A program made the translations under genes and the position numbers. Shown piece after piece: positions 63,076 through 64,000 of a DNA stretch of 64,000 bases; the stretch's first letter is position 1, and each line of letters starts with the position of its first letter. Origin of the DNA: Whitmania pigra. Lineage: Eukaryota > Annelida > Clitellata > Hirudinida > Haemopidae. The notes beneath the pieces were generated by a model. That model made no database searches. It worked only from the letters and a program-made list of their open reading frames with translations, and was not told the origin of the DNA. The stretch covers positions 908,501-972,500 of the forward strand of contig JAJTWR010000044.1 in the NCBI GenBank assembly GCA_021613335.1. The letters are read 5' to 3'.

Positions 63076-64000
63076 CTGCAGAAAAAGAATTTCTTCAAAC
63101 GTCAGGATTCAATACGTCGTTCGTTAATTGAGCCAAAAATATTTTAAACGCGGGAAGTCGCAACCGTCTGAAGCGAATAATTGTTTAAATGAGAAATAAA
63201 TAAAATTTAAACCAGCAAATAATCGGTCATATTTAGTTGAGTTAAATAGGAAGAAATTGATGCAAATAATTGACTAATCGACTCTCATTTGTGGAGGAAA
63301 TTAGCAAAACTCTTCGTGCTCAGTTCTAACGCATCTGATGTTTGCGTGCAACTTGCAAATGAACAGGTTCTCTCCTCGGCACTCTTCTATCACATGTCTC
63401 CATCACATAGACACGAGAATAAGTGCACGCACACTACTTCTTCGTGAAATGTCCACCAGTTGACCAGACGTGTGTCAAACGAGACACGATCCTTACCCTG
63501 AGATTCATGAGTTCAATGTTCAATGTTTTATGCTTTGTATTCCTCCAATGTTTTATGCTTTTTATTCTTCCAATGTTTTGTGCTTTGTATTCCTTCAATG
63601 TTTTGTGCTTTGTATCTCTTCAACACTTCGTTCTTTGTATTTTTCCATACAATACATTTTTCGTTTAAACCAACGAATTGTTCGTCGATGTTGCATGTGT
63701 TGTTGTTGTTGTTGTAGTTCTGAGAATTTTGCAATGAATGTGTTGCCATCTCCTTGCTTCGCTGGGGCCCTTATTAGCACGAGGTCACGTGATCCCAGCT
63801 GGAGATACTCCACTCTTTCTTCGTTATCCTTCTTTCCTTCGTTATCCTTCCGCCATTCCTTCCTTCCTTTTCAAAAGTCATCGGAGGTGTTGGAGTCAAC
63901 TGGAGAATGAATGGCATCAATTCATTTATCGGAATGAACGGATATCCTTCACCACTCCGCAACTTGAAAACAATCCCTCAGCCTCCGCGGACAGGACCCT
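63076..64000. other. Upstream CELF intron, right edge
   Basis: Sequence to the 5' side of the first visible CELF exon. Apart from the minisatellite there is a GTT run at 63700-63715 and CTTCC-rich sequence at 63815-63870. The missing RRM1 exons are not visible here. Confidence 0.5.
63515..63650 (+). repeat. 25-bp minisatellite, about five copies
   Basis: Repeats of CAATGTTTTATGCTTTGTAT plus TCCTC, with variants (GTGCTTT, TATCTCTTC). Divergence increases to the right. Open frames across it (63423-63910) reflect the repeat, not a gene. Confidence 0.85.

Noticed and set aside
63423..63910. Open frames of 81 and 146 codons
   Set aside because: They read a 25-bp minisatellite; the peptide is a repeat of the same eight or so residues in three frames.

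Overview
The window is nuclear DNA from an AT-rich, intron-dense invertebrate animal genome. Evidence: all host genes are split by many short introns (mostly 60-500 bp) with GT-AG junctions and positions typical of slowly evolving metazoans. The gene set (GYS, p107-type pocket protein, ABCC4, SPSB, MRPS14, TMED10, DAD1, CELF) is metazoan. The species cannot be named from the sequence. Exons below were joined by hand by checking splice sites and phase; for every complete gene the joined length is a multiple of three.

Layout. 291-4440 (-): glycogen synthase, 15 exons, 699 aa. 5925-24295 (+): RBL1/p107-like pocket protein, 26 exons, 772 aa, with one 12.9 kb intron (7530-20426) full of transposon remains. 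25126-44545 (-): ABCC4-like transporter, 27 exons, 1337 aa, with a 10.5 kb intron (28303-38799) holding three stacked retroelements. 45378-46680 (+): SPSB1/4-like SPRY/SOCS-box protein, 293 aa. 46877-47534 (-): mitochondrial ribosomal protein uS14m. 48396-49965 (+): TMED10/p24-delta, 209 aa. 51253-51774 (+): DAD1, 113 aa. 52832-63075 (-): the 3' ten coding exons of a CELF3-6-type RNA-binding protein whose first exons lie beyond the right edge. Genes are arranged as alternating divergent and convergent neighbours, with three divergent start-to-start spaces of about 0.8-1.5 kb. The genes are unrelated housekeeping or signalling genes; there is no evidence that they form one pathway.

Mobile DNA. 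The RBL1 intron carries a MULE/NOF-like element with 125-bp inverted repeats and a broken C48-protease/PHD reading frame, a hAT fragment fused to a Ty3-like gag fragment, an internally deleted APE-type LINE and a truncated pogo/CENP-B-type transposase. The ABCC4 intron carries two restriction-like-endonuclease (RLE) LINEs, each ending in an (AAT)n tract. The second is joined ORF1-to-ORF2 by a TAATG stop-start overlap and is itself interrupted by a Ty3-like LTR element. That LTR element has lost reverse transcriptase and most of integrase but keeps one open frame joining gag-protease to the integrase C-terminus. Nine of the ten recognisable elements lie antisense to their host gene.

The best leads for something undescribed are the microsatellite-seated RLE LINE stack with TAATG coupling, an ORF1 type shared by an APE-type and an RLE-type LINE, the compact Gag-PR-INctd frame, and the foldback-like Ulp1/PHD element.
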